Source: Clostridia bacterium
GTDB taxonomy: Bacteria; Bacillota; DSM-521; Neomoorellales; SLTJ01
Length of the DNA stretch: 40,621 nucleotides
Direction of reading: 5' to 3'
Assembly (NCBI GenBank): GCA_004347685.1
Contig: SLTJ01000024.1
Location: 1 to 40,621 of the forward strand
Shown here: positions 17,327 to 24,605 of the stretch, piece by piece
How the letters are laid out: every line of letters starts with the position of its first letter
How positions within the stretch are numbered: the stretch's first letter is position 1
Notes under the pieces: generated by a model
Seen by the model: the letters and a program-made list of their open reading frames with translations, nothing else
Database searches by the model: none
What the model was told of the DNA's origin: nothing
Program-made: the position numbers and the translations under genes

Positions 17327-17946
17327 TCTTGCATACGCTCCTTTGCCCGGGGAATGTTTCCACTTTTGATCAAGTCCAGGAGACCGGCGTTGAGAATCCG
17401 GAGCAAAATCTCCCGTCGCTCTACCTGCTCGTCAACCCCTGACTGGAGCTGCCGGCGGGCCTCACCCAGCATGTCTGCCAGTATGCCGTATTCCGGGCCA
17501 TATCTCTCCTCCAGTTCTTCCCGCAACAGACGGGCCAGCAAGGGGCTTTTCCCCCCGGTAGAAATGCTTATCACCAAATCGCCCCGCCGGACTACCGAGG
17601 GAACAATGAAGTCGCACAGCTCCGGGGCGTCAACCACATTCACTATTATCCCCCTGGCCCGGCAATCCCTGGCTACTAGCGCATTCACCTCCGCCTGATC
17701 GGTGGCGCTTATCACCAAGAAGGCGCCCGCCACGTCCCCCGGCCTATAGGACCTGGGAAGAAGGGCGAGAAGGTCTTGCTGGCACCATTCCCGCAGCCGC
17801 GGCGTGTCGAGGGTGGGACTCACTACCGTAACCCTGGCGCCGCACTCCAGGAGCGATTGTACCTTGCGCTCGGCCACCTGGCCCCCGCCAACCACCGTAC
17901 ACGGCTTGCCTTGGAGATCACAGTAGACTGGATAATAACCACCCAT
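17302..17946 (-). CDS. Precorrin-2 dehydrogenase / sirohydrochlorin ferrochelatase (Met8/CysG N-terminal type)
   Basis: The protein oxidises precorrin-2 to sirohydrochlorin with NAD and may also insert iron to give sirohaem. YYPVYCDLQGKPCTVVGGGQVAERKV is split here as the substrate-side strand and the NAD loop GGGQVAERK. FLVISATDQ and CDFIVPSVVRRGDLVISISTGGKSP follow, the latter with the catalytic Asp and Ser-rich loop, then the helical dimer domain. The ATG at 17946 has GAGGTG six bases upstream; the GTG at 17955 lies inside that site. With CobA it supplies sirohaem, which here is the entry point to haem rather than only a cofactor for sulfite or nitrite reductase. Confidence 0.9.
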   Translation of the reverse strand: MGGYYPVYCDLQGKPCTVVGGGQVAERKVQSLLECGARVTVVSPTLDTPRLREWCQQDLLALLPRSYRPGDVAGAFLVISATDQAEVNALVARDCRARGIIVNVVDAPELCDFIVPSVVRRGDLVISISTGGKSPLLARLLREELEERYGPEYGILADMLGEARRQLQSGVDEQVERREILLRILNAGLLDLIKSGNIPRAKERMQECISSPLG

Positions 17947-17951
17947 GCGCG

Positions 17952-18123
17952 TCACCTCAGGGACGTCAAAAGCCTTTCGGCGTTAACATCATCTTGTACT
18001 AGTACTTCTGCACCGGCAGGCAATTTCCTGCCAGTAAATACGTTGCCCAAAAAACAGATCTTTAGGGCCAAACACGATCAGTTCGTCCTGATCGCCTCCA
18101 GGAATTAAAGAGCGGCAAGGCAT
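17952..18123 (-). pseudogene. Small unidentified reading frame split by a T6 run, upstream of met8
   Basis: The gap between the decahaem cytochrome and met8 has coding-like sequence in two overlapping frames. From ATG 18123 the first frame reads IPGGDQDELIVFGPKDL and then meets six T residues. One frame over, the sequence continues as GNVFTGRKLPAGAEV, then LVQDDVNAERLLTSLR, and stops at 17952, six bases before the met8 start. Removing one T gives a continuous 56-residue protein. I do not recognise it. It may be a decayed gene, a programmed frameshift, or a sequencing error in the homopolymer. Confidence 0.4.
17995..18007. promoter_or_regulatory. Palindromic AAGTACTAGTACA motif before the haem genes
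   Basis: The minus-strand sequence AAGTACTAGTACA contains a perfect 10-base palindrome. Related sequences occur before the decahaem cytochrome (19299-19313) and before the polyprenyl diphosphate synthase (21400-21411). It overlaps the small frameshifted reading frame, so it could also be coding by chance. Confidence 0.3.
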
Positions 18124-18191
18124 GTGGCCTGGATTTCAATCTAAGCTGTCACAGCCAGTTTCAACCGATTTCCGAGCTCCCGCCCCGACCG

Positions 18192-19178
18192 CTAAAATTG
18201 GTGGCATTGATCACAATATACCTTGCTGGCCGGGTTAGGCCGATCATTTTCCTTGATGTTGTGGCAGGTCTTGCAGTAATCCATACCCTTTGCGGCCACC
18301 ACATTCTTATGTTGGCCAGTCCAGCCAGAGGTCTGGTGGTTGGGTGGCCGCTGGCTGTGGCAGGCCCGGCAATCCGCGACACTGGCCGCATAAGCGACCA
18401 CATCCTGAGGCTTTTCCTTGCCTGTCGCCAGGTGACACTGGCTGCAGGTGGAGAAATCCTCCCGGGCCGCTACCCCGTGCTGAAACGACCAGCTCGCCTG
18501 CTGGTGGCTGGCCGGTGGCGATATGTTGCGGTGGCAAGTATTGCAGGAATTACTAACCTTGCGCTCCTGGTGGCACTGCATGCAGGTTTCCATCTGGGGC
18601 TCACCGAATTCCTGCAGTTGCTTGGCCCCGGTGCTTACCGTCCAGGCCGACCAGTTTTTATCTTTGGTTAAACCTCTTTCCGCGACTTTCCCGTGGGCCA
18701 CTCCGGAATGGCAGGCTACACATTCTACCCCGGCTGCTTCGTGCCGGTCGTGGGGGATGATGATGTCTTTATCCACCGTCACTTTACGATTGGGCGAATG
18801 GCAGTCCTGGCAAATATAATTCTTGATCGGCTCTTTGATCTCGATGGGGGTCGCGTAGCTGTCGGTAACATGCTGATAAATCTGTGACAGGGCCCCCACC
18901 TTGTCCTTTAGGAGGTTGCCCAGGCCCGGGCCCACATGGCAATTGATGCAATCCACCTGGCTATGAGAGCTTGCCTGCCAGGTAACATACTCCGGCGTCA
19001 TTTCGTGGCAGCTAGAGCAGAACTTCGATTGCGAGGTGGCATTAACCACTCCCAGACCGGCTGCTCCTACAATCAAGATGATTCCTACCACCAGGATAGC
19101 TAACCGTAATTTACCCTCAACTGTGCCTAAATCGAAGCCGATAAAAAGCCGCTTGATAAAATTCCCTAGTCTCTGCAC
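18192..19178 (-). CDS. Membrane-anchored decahaem cytochrome c (NapC/NirT-type N-terminus)
   Basis: The N-terminus has one transmembrane helix (LRLAILVVGIILIVGAAGLG) that doubles as anchor. It is followed by FCSSCHEM and a NapC/NirT-like first haem region. I count ten CxxCH haem-binding sites spread over the ~330 residues, the last one five residues from the end. Many extra His residues can serve as distal ligands. Proteins of this type take electrons from menaquinol at the membrane and pass them to periplasmic or surface partners. I start at GTG 19178, six bases after GGAGGGG; an upstream in-frame ATG (19226) has no site. It is upstream of met8 on the same strand and may be co-transcribed with the haem genes. 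Confidence 0.85.
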   Translation of the reverse strand: MQRLGNFIKRLFIGFDLGTVEGKLRLAILVVGIILIVGAAGLGVVNATSQSKFCSSCHEMTPEYVTWQASSHSQVDCINCHVGPGLGNLLKDKVGALSQIYQHVTDSYATPIEIKEPIKNYICQDCHSPNRKVTVDKDIIIPHDRHEAAGVECVACHSGVAHGKVAERGLTKDKNWSAWTVSTGAKQLQEFGEPQMETCMQCHQERKVSNSCNTCHRNISPPASHQQASWSFQHGVAAREDFSTCSQCHLATGKEKPQDVVAYAASVADCRACHSQRPPNHQTSGWTGQHKNVVAAKGMDYCKTCHNIKENDRPNPASKVYCDQCHQF

Positions 19179-19298
19179 TCTTGTCCCCTCCCCGAGGAAC
19201 CGGCGTCTGGACTTTACTTTAAACACGCAATTTAATGGTGGCCTGGGCAGGTATACACATTCCTATGAGCACGACAGCCTCCTCTGCACCGCCGCCTC

Positions 19299-19313
19299 AG
19301 TACAAAGTACATC
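19299..19313. promoter_or_regulatory. AGTACAAAGTACA palindrome-like motif upstream of the decahaem cytochrome
   Basis: AGTAC is repeated around AA in the 240-base leader of the cytochrome. It resembles the AAGTACTAGTA motif at 17995 and 21400, so a shared regulator is possible. Confidence 0.25.
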
Positions 19314-19355
19314 AGTGATGTTCGCCCTATATCCTCACCACCCGGGACATTTGTT

Positions 19356-19377
19356 TTTGATCTTATTCTCCATCAAA
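19356..19377. promoter_or_regulatory. TTTGAT-N10-ATCAAA inverted repeat upstream of the decahaem cytochrome
   Basis: The half sites look like those of Crp/Fnr-type regulators (TTGAT and ATCAA), but the 10-base spacer is longer than the four bases of a classic Fnr box. It lies about 180 bases before the cytochrome start. Confidence 0.3.
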
Positions 19378-19419
19378 GCCAGGATTCCTGCAGGAGAGAA
19401 CCGGTTTATCTTAATAAAT

Positions 19420-19458
19420 TAGTACAAAAGGACGCCTGACCAGCGTCCTTTTGTACTA
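19420..19458. terminator. Bidirectional-type terminator after the hexahaem lipoprotein
   Basis: A perfect 16-bp stem (19420-19435 with 19443-19458) has a 7-base loop and contains A4 on one side and T4 on the other. It closes the lipoprotein transcript ten bases after its stop and insulates the decahaem cytochrome downstream. Confidence 0.85.
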
Positions 19459-19467
19459 AAGCTAGAT

Positions 19468-20283
19468 CTACAAGCCCTTCACGGTTATTGTCCCGTCATT
19501 CCCCAGGGTATGGCAGTTGTTACAACTGGCCCCGTAGTTAGCGACGAAGTGATTTTCTTCGCCGGTCAGGTGGGCTGTGTGCAGTTTCTCAGCAAAGTTG
19601 TTGCTGTGGCACTGCAGGCAGTCCTTCGCGGTTTGCACGTCTACCTTGGCGTGTTTACCCTCCTCGGCCATCTTGGCGATTTCGGCGGCGAGGGTGTAGT
19701 CGTGCTCGGCGTCACTCTTGACGTGGCAGCTCGGGCACCCTTCGGTAGCCTTGTCCTCCGTAGTGGTCTCCAGGGTTACCGTGGTCACACCCGCATCGGT
19801 CAGCCCTTTCACCACCACCTTGCCGTCCTGGCCCAGAACATGGCAGTTCACGCACGCCCCGCCGTAATTGGTCACGAAATGATTCTCGGCGCCGCTCAGG
19901 TGGGCCGTATGTAGTTTCTGGGCGAAGTTGTTGGCATGGCACTGGAGACAGTCCTGGGGCCCCTTCACGTCTACCTTGACGTGCTTGCCCTCCCCGGCCA
20001 TTTTGGCGATTTCGTTCGCTAGGCTGTACTCGCCTTGATGGCAACTGTTGCACCCTTCGGGCTTATCCGCTGAAGATACCCGCTGGACTTCACCGGCAGC
20101 CTGCTCAGGCGGTTGGGCTTCTGTTTCTGTCGCACCCTCCTGCTCACTCGTTTGCGGCGCCGTCTGACCTGCCTGTTCTCCTGTCCCGGCGCTCTCCTGC
20201 TGGGCCGTCTGCCCGCAGGCCACGGCGATGAGGGCCAGGAGGGCAACCAGGGCTAGAACCAGCAACCAGTTTTTCCTGGACAA
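19468..20283 (-). CDS. Hexahaem cytochrome c lipoprotein with internal duplication
   Basis: A hydrophobic signal segment (LLVLALVALLALIAV) ends at AC, a lipobox-like Cys, so the protein is probably lipid-anchored outside the membrane. A Gln/Glu/Thr-rich linker of about 50 residues follows, then six CxxCH haem sites in two tandem units of about 110 residues. Both units carry EIAKMA-EGKH-KVDV, DCLQCH-NNFA-KLHTAHL, ENHFV-NYG and a closing VKGL, so the protein arose by duplication. The start is TTG 20283, eleven bases after AAAGGAGG; the GTG at 20295 lies in the ribosome site. It probably shuttles electrons together with the decahaem protein downstream. Confidence 0.85.
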   Translation of the reverse strand: MSRKNWLLVLALVALLALIAVACGQTAQQESAGTGEQAGQTAPQTSEQEGATETEAQPPEQAAGEVQRVSSADKPEGCNSCHQGEYSLANEIAKMAGEGKHVKVDVKGPQDCLQCHANNFAQKLHTAHLSGAENHFVTNYGGACVNCHVLGQDGKVVVKGLTDAGVTTVTLETTTEDKATEGCPSCHVKSDAEHDYTLAAEIAKMAEEGKHAKVDVQTAKDCLQCHSNNFAEKLHTAHLTGEENHFVANYGASCNNCHTLGNDGTITVKGL

Positions 20284-20346
20284 TTCTTGTCTCACCTCCT
20301 TTCTCAGGGAATCTATGTCAACCGGCAGGTGCCGGCTGGCAGCGCC

Positions 20347-21312
20347 CTAAAAATCCCGGTTCCCGACAAAGTCGGCGATCTCACCCAGGACATTAACGTG
20401 TTCGCAGGGAGGCAGCACATGTAAACACGCCTTAGCCTTGGCCACGTAATTCTGCGCCGTCTCCAGGGAATCTTCCACCGCTCCGCTGGCCCGGACCATC
20501 TCCAAGGATTCAGACAAAATTTCACTTTCACTTACCTGGGCCAGCAGTTCCCTCAACCGCTGGCCCCCGCTGTCCCGGCGCAGGGCCAGGATCACCGGCA
20601 GGGTGAATATGCCCTGCTGCAGGTCACTGCCGGTGGGTTTGCCAAGCTGGCTGGCATCCGCTACGATGTCCAAGACATCGTCCGTGATCTGAAAGGCCAT
20701 GCCCAAGAAGTACCCGTAACGGGATAATGCCTGCACCGCTCGGTCCGAAGCCCGGCCCACGGTCGCCCCCAGCTCGCAACTGGCCGAAAGCAGCAAGGCC
20801 GTCTTGTACCTGATCCGCTTGAAATAATCCCTCACCGATTGGTCAGGATCATAGGTCGTCAGGATCTGAGTTATCTCCCCCTGGCTCATTTTGACACTGA
20901 CTTCGGCCAGCACCGAAGCCACGCGTGGGTTTTCTATGGTGGCAATGCACATCAAAGCCCTGGCAAAAATGTGGTCGCCCGCGTGCAGTGATACCTGGTC
21001 ACCCCACACGGCTTTCACCGTGGGCTGGCCACGGCGCAATATAGAGCAGTCAACCACATCGTCATGGACCAGGGTAGCCATATGGACGAGTTCCAGCGCC
21101 GCTCCCAGCCGGACGGCGGGGCCGCGCTGGTAAGCAAACGGGCGAGCGCATAGGATAGCCAGCGCCGGCCTGAGCCTTTTACCGCCGGCGTTTAGCAGGT
21201 GCGAAGACGCCGCACTCAGAAGCGGGCTGGGGGATTTCACCCACTGCTGCAATTCTTCCTCCAGAGCGCTCAGTTCCGGTTTGATATCCTCCAGAATGGT
21301 CAGAAGTGACAT
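20347..21312 (-). CDS. Trans-polyprenyl diphosphate synthase (probable heptaprenyl/octaprenyl, component II)
   Basis: The enzyme adds isopentenyl units to make the side chain of menaquinone. Both aspartate-rich motifs are present: LVHDDVVD (Asp 84, 85 and 88) and ITDDVLD (Asp 211, 212 and 215). GGKRLRPAL, where pyrophosphate binds, the MSQGE helix and a YxxKT segment are also present. Length (321) is normal. I take ATG 21312 rather than the upstream in-frame start because family members begin close to this helix and a CAGAGG site precedes it. Its place next to quinol-oxidising cytochromes suggests coordinated menaquinone and cytochrome synthesis. Chain length cannot be read with confidence. 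Confidence 0.88.
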   Translation of the reverse strand: MSLLTILEDIKPELSALEEELQQWVKSPSPLLSAASSHLLNAGGKRLRPALAILCARPFAYQRGPAVRLGAALELVHMATLVHDDVVDCSILRRGQPTVKAVWGDQVSLHAGDHIFARALMCIATIENPRVASVLAEVSVKMSQGEITQILTTYDPDQSVRDYFKRIRYKTALLLSASCELGATVGRASDRAVQALSRYGYFLGMAFQITDDVLDIVADASQLGKPTGSDLQQGIFTLPVILALRRDSGGQRLRELLAQVSESEILSESLEMVRASGAVEDSLETAQNYVAKAKACLHVLPPCEHVNVLGEIADFVGNRDF

Positions 21313-21399
21313 TGGCCTCTGCCCCCACGGTTTGCACCCACCATAACTTATCACCTATTCGGTACCAGGTCCCAAATTCCTGCAAGCAAGTATTAAAAA

Positions 21400-21415
21400 C
21401 TACTAGTACTTTTAG
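21400..21415. promoter_or_regulatory. Third copy of the AAGTACTAGTA motif, upstream of the polyprenyl synthase
   Basis: On the minus strand the sequence AAAGTACTAGTAG lies about 90 bases before the ATG. It shares AAGTACTAGTA with the site before met8. Confidence 0.3.
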
Positions 21416-21489
21416 GTGGCGGACCCAAGGGGATAGCTCTCGTGCCAGGCCCGGGCCGAGGCGATGCTTTCCTCCCGCCCCGCTTATTT

Positions 21490-22242
21490 TTATTTTTTCG
21501 CCGGTAGGGCCACCGGCGCCGCAGACGTCTGTCTTAGAATCTCCATGGCCTGCCGCATTAGTTCTTCCCTTGTCGGCAGTTCAGCCGTTCTGGGATGGCC
21601 CGCCGTCATATTTCTGATCTGATCGAGCTTCTTGTTGATGGCCTCCACGTACGCGGGCAAGTCGTGTTCTAGATAAAGGTTCAGGTAATTCAAGACATAA
21701 TGCTCGTTAGTGGTGGAAAAGAAAGCCGCCTTCACCGCTCCCCGGCCTCGGTTAGCCAGAGGCAGCCAAGGTGGGGCGAAAACGTCAAAGTGATCCACAT
21801 AAAGGAAGCGGAGGTGCCTGGCCTCGGTTAGATATTTAATTGCCGGCTTGAGCCAAAATCTCTGGGCTCCAGATACCGCAATGACAGTCTGGTTATTGCT
21901 TGAGCGCCGGATTAGCAGCGAAAAAGAGAGGCGGCGCTGGCGATGCAGGGTTTCGTGCAAGCGCTTCTCAGCTTCTTCCTGCTCAATGGCAGCCAGATCC
22001 GCTACCACCGGGGCCATACCCTTCCGGGCTGGTTCTGCTTCACCCCGCGGCGGCCAGAGCACAGACGGGTTTATCGCCCAGTCTTCACCAAGCTTTTGCC
22101 GGATACGGCGCAGGATTGTCTTGACCGTATTCTTCGAGACACCGAGGCTGGCCGCCACTGCGTTCCGGCCGATACCGACGCGGACCAGCATAGCTACTTC
22201 CAGTTCCAGGGGTGCCAGGGAAGTTCGGGCGTCTATGTACAA
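21490..22242 (-). CDS. HTH DNA-binding protein of unknown function, encoded just downstream of rnpB
   Basis: Residues 8 to about 60 form a LuxR/sigma region 4-like helix-turn-helix (LELEVAMLVRVGIGRNAVAASLGVSKNTVKTILRRIRQKLG, broken here into its helices by GIGRNAV and SKNTV). A linker rich in Glu/Arg follows, then an unrecognised domain of about 150 residues with IAVSGAQRFWLK, RFLYVDHFDVF and a C-terminal charged helix. No receiver domain is seen. The TTG start (22242) lies about 25 bases after the 3' end of RNase P RNA, and no terminator is visible between them, so it may be read from the rnpB promoter. Confidence 0.6.
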   Translation of the reverse strand: MYIDARTSLAPLELEVAMLVRVGIGRNAVAASLGVSKNTVKTILRRIRQKLGEDWAINPSVLWPPRGEAEPARKGMAPVVADLAAIEQEEAEKRLHETLHRQRRLSFSLLIRRSSNNQTVIAVSGAQRFWLKPAIKYLTEARHLRFLYVDHFDVFAPPWLPLANRGRGAVKAAFFSTTNEHYVLNYLNLYLEHDLPAYVEAINKKLDQIRNMTAGHPRTAELPTREELMRQAMEILRQTSAAPVALPAKK

Positions 22243-22267
22243 TGTCGTCCCTTACCCTCCCATAAGA

Positions 22268-22806
22268 AGCCTTGAGCAAACCGTAAGCCGAATTCTGTCA
22301 TGGATGGCCATCTATCTGGGACGCCAGTTACCCGGCGCCTCAAGCGACCTTACCCGGGAACGAAGCGGGCCACTTCATGGTTCCCCTATTTGGTCTTGCT
22401 CCAGGTGGGGTTTACCGAGCCAACCCGGTCACCCGGGCTGCTGGTGAGCTCTTACCTCGCCTTTCCACCCTTACCCGGCACTCAGTACAACGTGGAGATG
22501 GCCAAGAAGGCTCTCTTCCTGAGAGGTAAGAGAGCACCTTCTCGGTACGACACCTTCTACACTAAACTGAGTGCCGGGCGGTCTGTTTCTGTGGCACTAG
22601 CCTTGGGGTCACCCCCACTGGGTGTTACCCAGCACCCTGCCCTGCGGAGTTCGGACTTTCCTCAGGCAACCCGGCACTCAATATACCGTAGACTCCATAC
22701 CACCAAGAAAGAGTATTTCCAAAGTGTCAAGGAAGGAGGCCACCGAAGTTATCTCTACGGTATATTGAGTGCTGGGTACCCGTGGCCATCTGGTTTACTC
22801 AAGGCC
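22268..22806 (-). ncRNA. rnpB: RNase P RNA, class A, with very large P3 and P12 helices
   Basis: The catalytic RNA of RNase P processes tRNA 5' ends. Signature blocks on the minus strand are the P4 5' strand GAGGAAAGTCCG (22652-22663), CAGGGTGCTGGGTAACACCC for P7-P9, the GGTAAGGGTGGAAAGG block after P12, AGGTAAGAGC, CGGTAAACCCC, AAATAGGG, and the 3' block ACAGAATTCGGCTTA (22284-22298). P1 pairs CCTTGAGTAAACC with GGTTTGCTCAAGG and sets the ends. Length is about 540 bases against 350-400 for most bacteria. The excess is in P3 (19-bp perfect outer stem, 22674-22692 with 22754-22772) and P12 (11-bp outer stem, 22476-22486 with 22566-22576, with a second hairpin inside). Both use the same CCCGGCACTCA sequence. 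Confidence 0.93.
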
Positions 22807-22823
22807 CATATCTCACGCTCATT

Positions 22824-22852
22824 ATTTTACTCGCAAAAGCCTTTCTTGTCAA
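22824..22852 (-). promoter_or_regulatory. Sigma-A promoter of rnpB
   Basis: On the minus strand TTGACA (22847-22852) and TAAAAT (22824-22829) have the ideal 17-base spacing. They place the start of transcription near 22816, ten bases before P1. Confidence 0.85.
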
Positions 22853-22871
22853 ACCTGGCCCATGTTATAAT
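22846..22871 (+). promoter_or_regulatory. Extended -10 promoter of the M20 peptidase, overlapping the rnpB promoter
   Basis: TGTTATAAT is a perfect extended -10 element (TATAAT at 22866-22871). A TTGTCA at 22846 lies only 14 bases upstream, too close for an ideal -35. It overlaps the rnpB -35 on the other strand, so the two divergent promoters may compete. Confidence 0.55.
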
Positions 22872-22929
22872 AACTCCACCAGGCATGCTTTCAGGTTCGG
22901 AGGCTTTGGTAACGAGGGGGCGAGGGCCA

Positions 22930-24012
22930 ATGGAGAGGCTGGCTCGCGAAGAACTGTTACATCTACTGCATATTCCCAGCCCCAGCGGGGCCGAGGAAAG
23001 GCTGCTGTCCTACCTGGAAACAAGGTTCCGCGCCCTGGGGCTGGAGACCGGACACCTGCCTGTCCCTGGCAGCAGTTACGACCTCCTGGTCAATCCCCTG
23101 ACGGCGCCCAGGCTTCTGATTGACACCCATGTGGATACCGTTCCGGACATCATCGAAGGACAGGATTGCCCAGTGCGGGTACAGGGGGACGCTATCTACG
23201 GCCGGGGCAGTGCCGACGCCAAGGGCAGCCTGGTGGCCGTAATTCTGGCCGTAGAAATGCTGCGACAAAAAGGGAGGCCGGTGCGGAACCTGCCCATGAC
23301 CCTGGCCTTTACCGTGGACGAAGAAAGGGAGGCCCGGGGCTCAGAGGTTCTGGCCGACAGTCTCGCTCCTTTGGAGGCGGTGGTCATGGAGCCAACCGGC
23401 CTGACCGTGGCCGTAGCTGAAGCCGGCTCCCTGGTGGTGGAGGTTACAGTTACCGGTATCCGGGCTCATGGTAGCTGCCCGGATGCCGGAGAGAGCGCCA
23501 TCAGCAGGACTTTGGCTATCTTGGAGAGGATTCACGGTTTACCCTTTGTGCAGGAGAGGCATCCCCTGGTCGGCCCGGCCGATTTCAACGTCCGATATCT
23601 CTGCGGCGGCAGTGAAGAGCTGGCGGTAGCCGGTCTCTGCCGGGCCCTGCTGGATTTCCGTTTGTTGCCCGGACAGGACGTCGAGGCCGTCAAAAGGGAG
23701 TTGGGGGAGTTTTTGGTGGCCAGTGGTGTCACTTACCGGGTGGTGGAGACAAGTCCTCCCTACCAGTTACCGGAGGGGGAACCAGTAGTCAGGCGGCTCC
23801 GGCAGGCCTGTCGCCAGGCCCTGGGCCAGGAGGGACGCATAGGCGGTATGGTGAGCTGGACCGATGCGGAGAACCTTTTTTCCCGGGGTATTCCGGCAGT
23901 TGTCTTCGGGCCCGGCAGGCTGGAAGTGGCCCATACTCCGGACGAAAGCGTCAACATCAGGGAAATAGTGGCCGCGGCCAGGGTCCTGGTCGAGCTGGCC
24001 TTATCCCTTTAA
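22930..24012 (+). CDS. M20 family metallopeptidase/deacetylase
   Basis: The protein (360 residues) belongs to the ArgE/DapE/acetyl-lysine deacetylase group, zinc enzymes that remove an acyl or amino acid from a free carboxylate substrate. Zinc-site residues appear in IDTHVDTVPD (His and the bridging region), YGRGSADAKGSL (Asp), TVDEEREARG (the catalytic Glu pair) and, at the end, VFGPGRLEVAHTPDESV (last His). Between them is the lid domain with VTGIRAHGSCPDAGESAI. I start at ATG 22930 after GAGGGGGCGAGGG; the frame is open far upstream but that sequence is rnpB on the other strand. It overlaps the 3' end of the convergent GNAT gene by four bases. Confidence 0.83.
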   Translation: MERLAREELLHLLHIPSPSGAEERLLSYLETRFRALGLETGHLPVPGSSYDLLVNPLTAPRLLIDTHVDTVPDIIEGQDCPVRVQGDAIYGRGSADAKGSLVAVILAVEMLRQKGRPVRNLPMTLAFTVDEEREARGSEVLADSLAPLEAVVMEPTGLTVAVAEAGSLVVEVTVTGIRAHGSCPDAGESAISRTLAILERIHGLPFVQERHPLVGPADFNVRYLCGGSEELAVAGLCRALLDFRLLPGQDVEAVKRELGEFLVASGVTYRVVETSPPYQLPEGEPVVRRLRQACRQALGQEGRIGGMVSWTDAENLFSRGIPAVVFGPGRLEVAHTPDESVNIREIVAAARVLVELALSL

Positions 24013-24485
24013 TTCTCTTCTCGGACCATCTGGACCCAGCGGCCCCATTTGCCTTTACAGTGAAAACCTAGGCTCTCGTAAAAGGCCCGGGCCCGATCGT
24101 TTTTCTCTCCCACCCACAATTCAAATTTCTTGTGGTCACTGCGGCGGAGGACATCCAGCCCGGCCAGGAATAGCTGCCGGCCGATGCCGCACCCCTGGTA
24201 ATCCGGGTCCACCACGATTTCATGTATTTCCCCCAGGCAGCGGCCGGTCCAGGTCAACCAATTGCTGTCTACGGCCATAAACCCCACCGGTTTTTCCGCC
24301 ACCAGGGCGACGACGAATTCCCCGCCGGCTCTTTTCTTGAGCCAGTGAAGGTAGGTATTGATTTCCCGGTCCCTGCGGTACCCGTAGCGCGGTAACCGCT
24401 GGTACGCGCGGCGATAAATCTCGCGAAATTCCTCCACATGCAGATCCGGGTCCATTAGCGTTATCTCAACTGCGGTTGTTTGCAT
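24009..24485 (-). CDS. GNAT family N-acetyltransferase
   Basis: The 158-residue protein has the GNAT fold. Motif A is EIVVDPDYQGCGIGRQLFLAGLD-like, with the acetyl-CoA pyrophosphate loop QGCGIG. The preceding strand is VGFMAVDSNWL, and motif B is FELWVGEKNDRARAFYESLGF with the usual Tyr. The acceptor is unknown. It is transcribed towards the M20 gene with a four-base overlap at the stops. Confidence 0.85.
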   Translation of the reverse strand: MQTTAVEITLMDPDLHVEEFREIYRRAYQRLPRYGYRRDREINTYLHWLKKRAGGEFVVALVAEKPVGFMAVDSNWLTWTGRCLGEIHEIVVDPDYQGCGIGRQLFLAGLDVLRRSDHKKFELWVGEKNDRARAFYESLGFHCKGKWGRWVQMVREEN

Positions 24486-24605
24486 TACCTTGATCGCCCT
24501 TAGCAGTATACCACGCGCGGTTTCAGGTTATTTAGTCGCCGCACGTGGTCGTGCGGCCCCGGTGGCTGGCTGCTGACGAATCCACGACACCGCTTATGGT
24601 TGTCC

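Noticed and set aside
22300-22929. Long upstream extension of the M20 peptidase reading frame
   Set aside because: This part is rnpB on the other strand; the peptidase similarity, ribosome site and promoter all point to ATG 22930.
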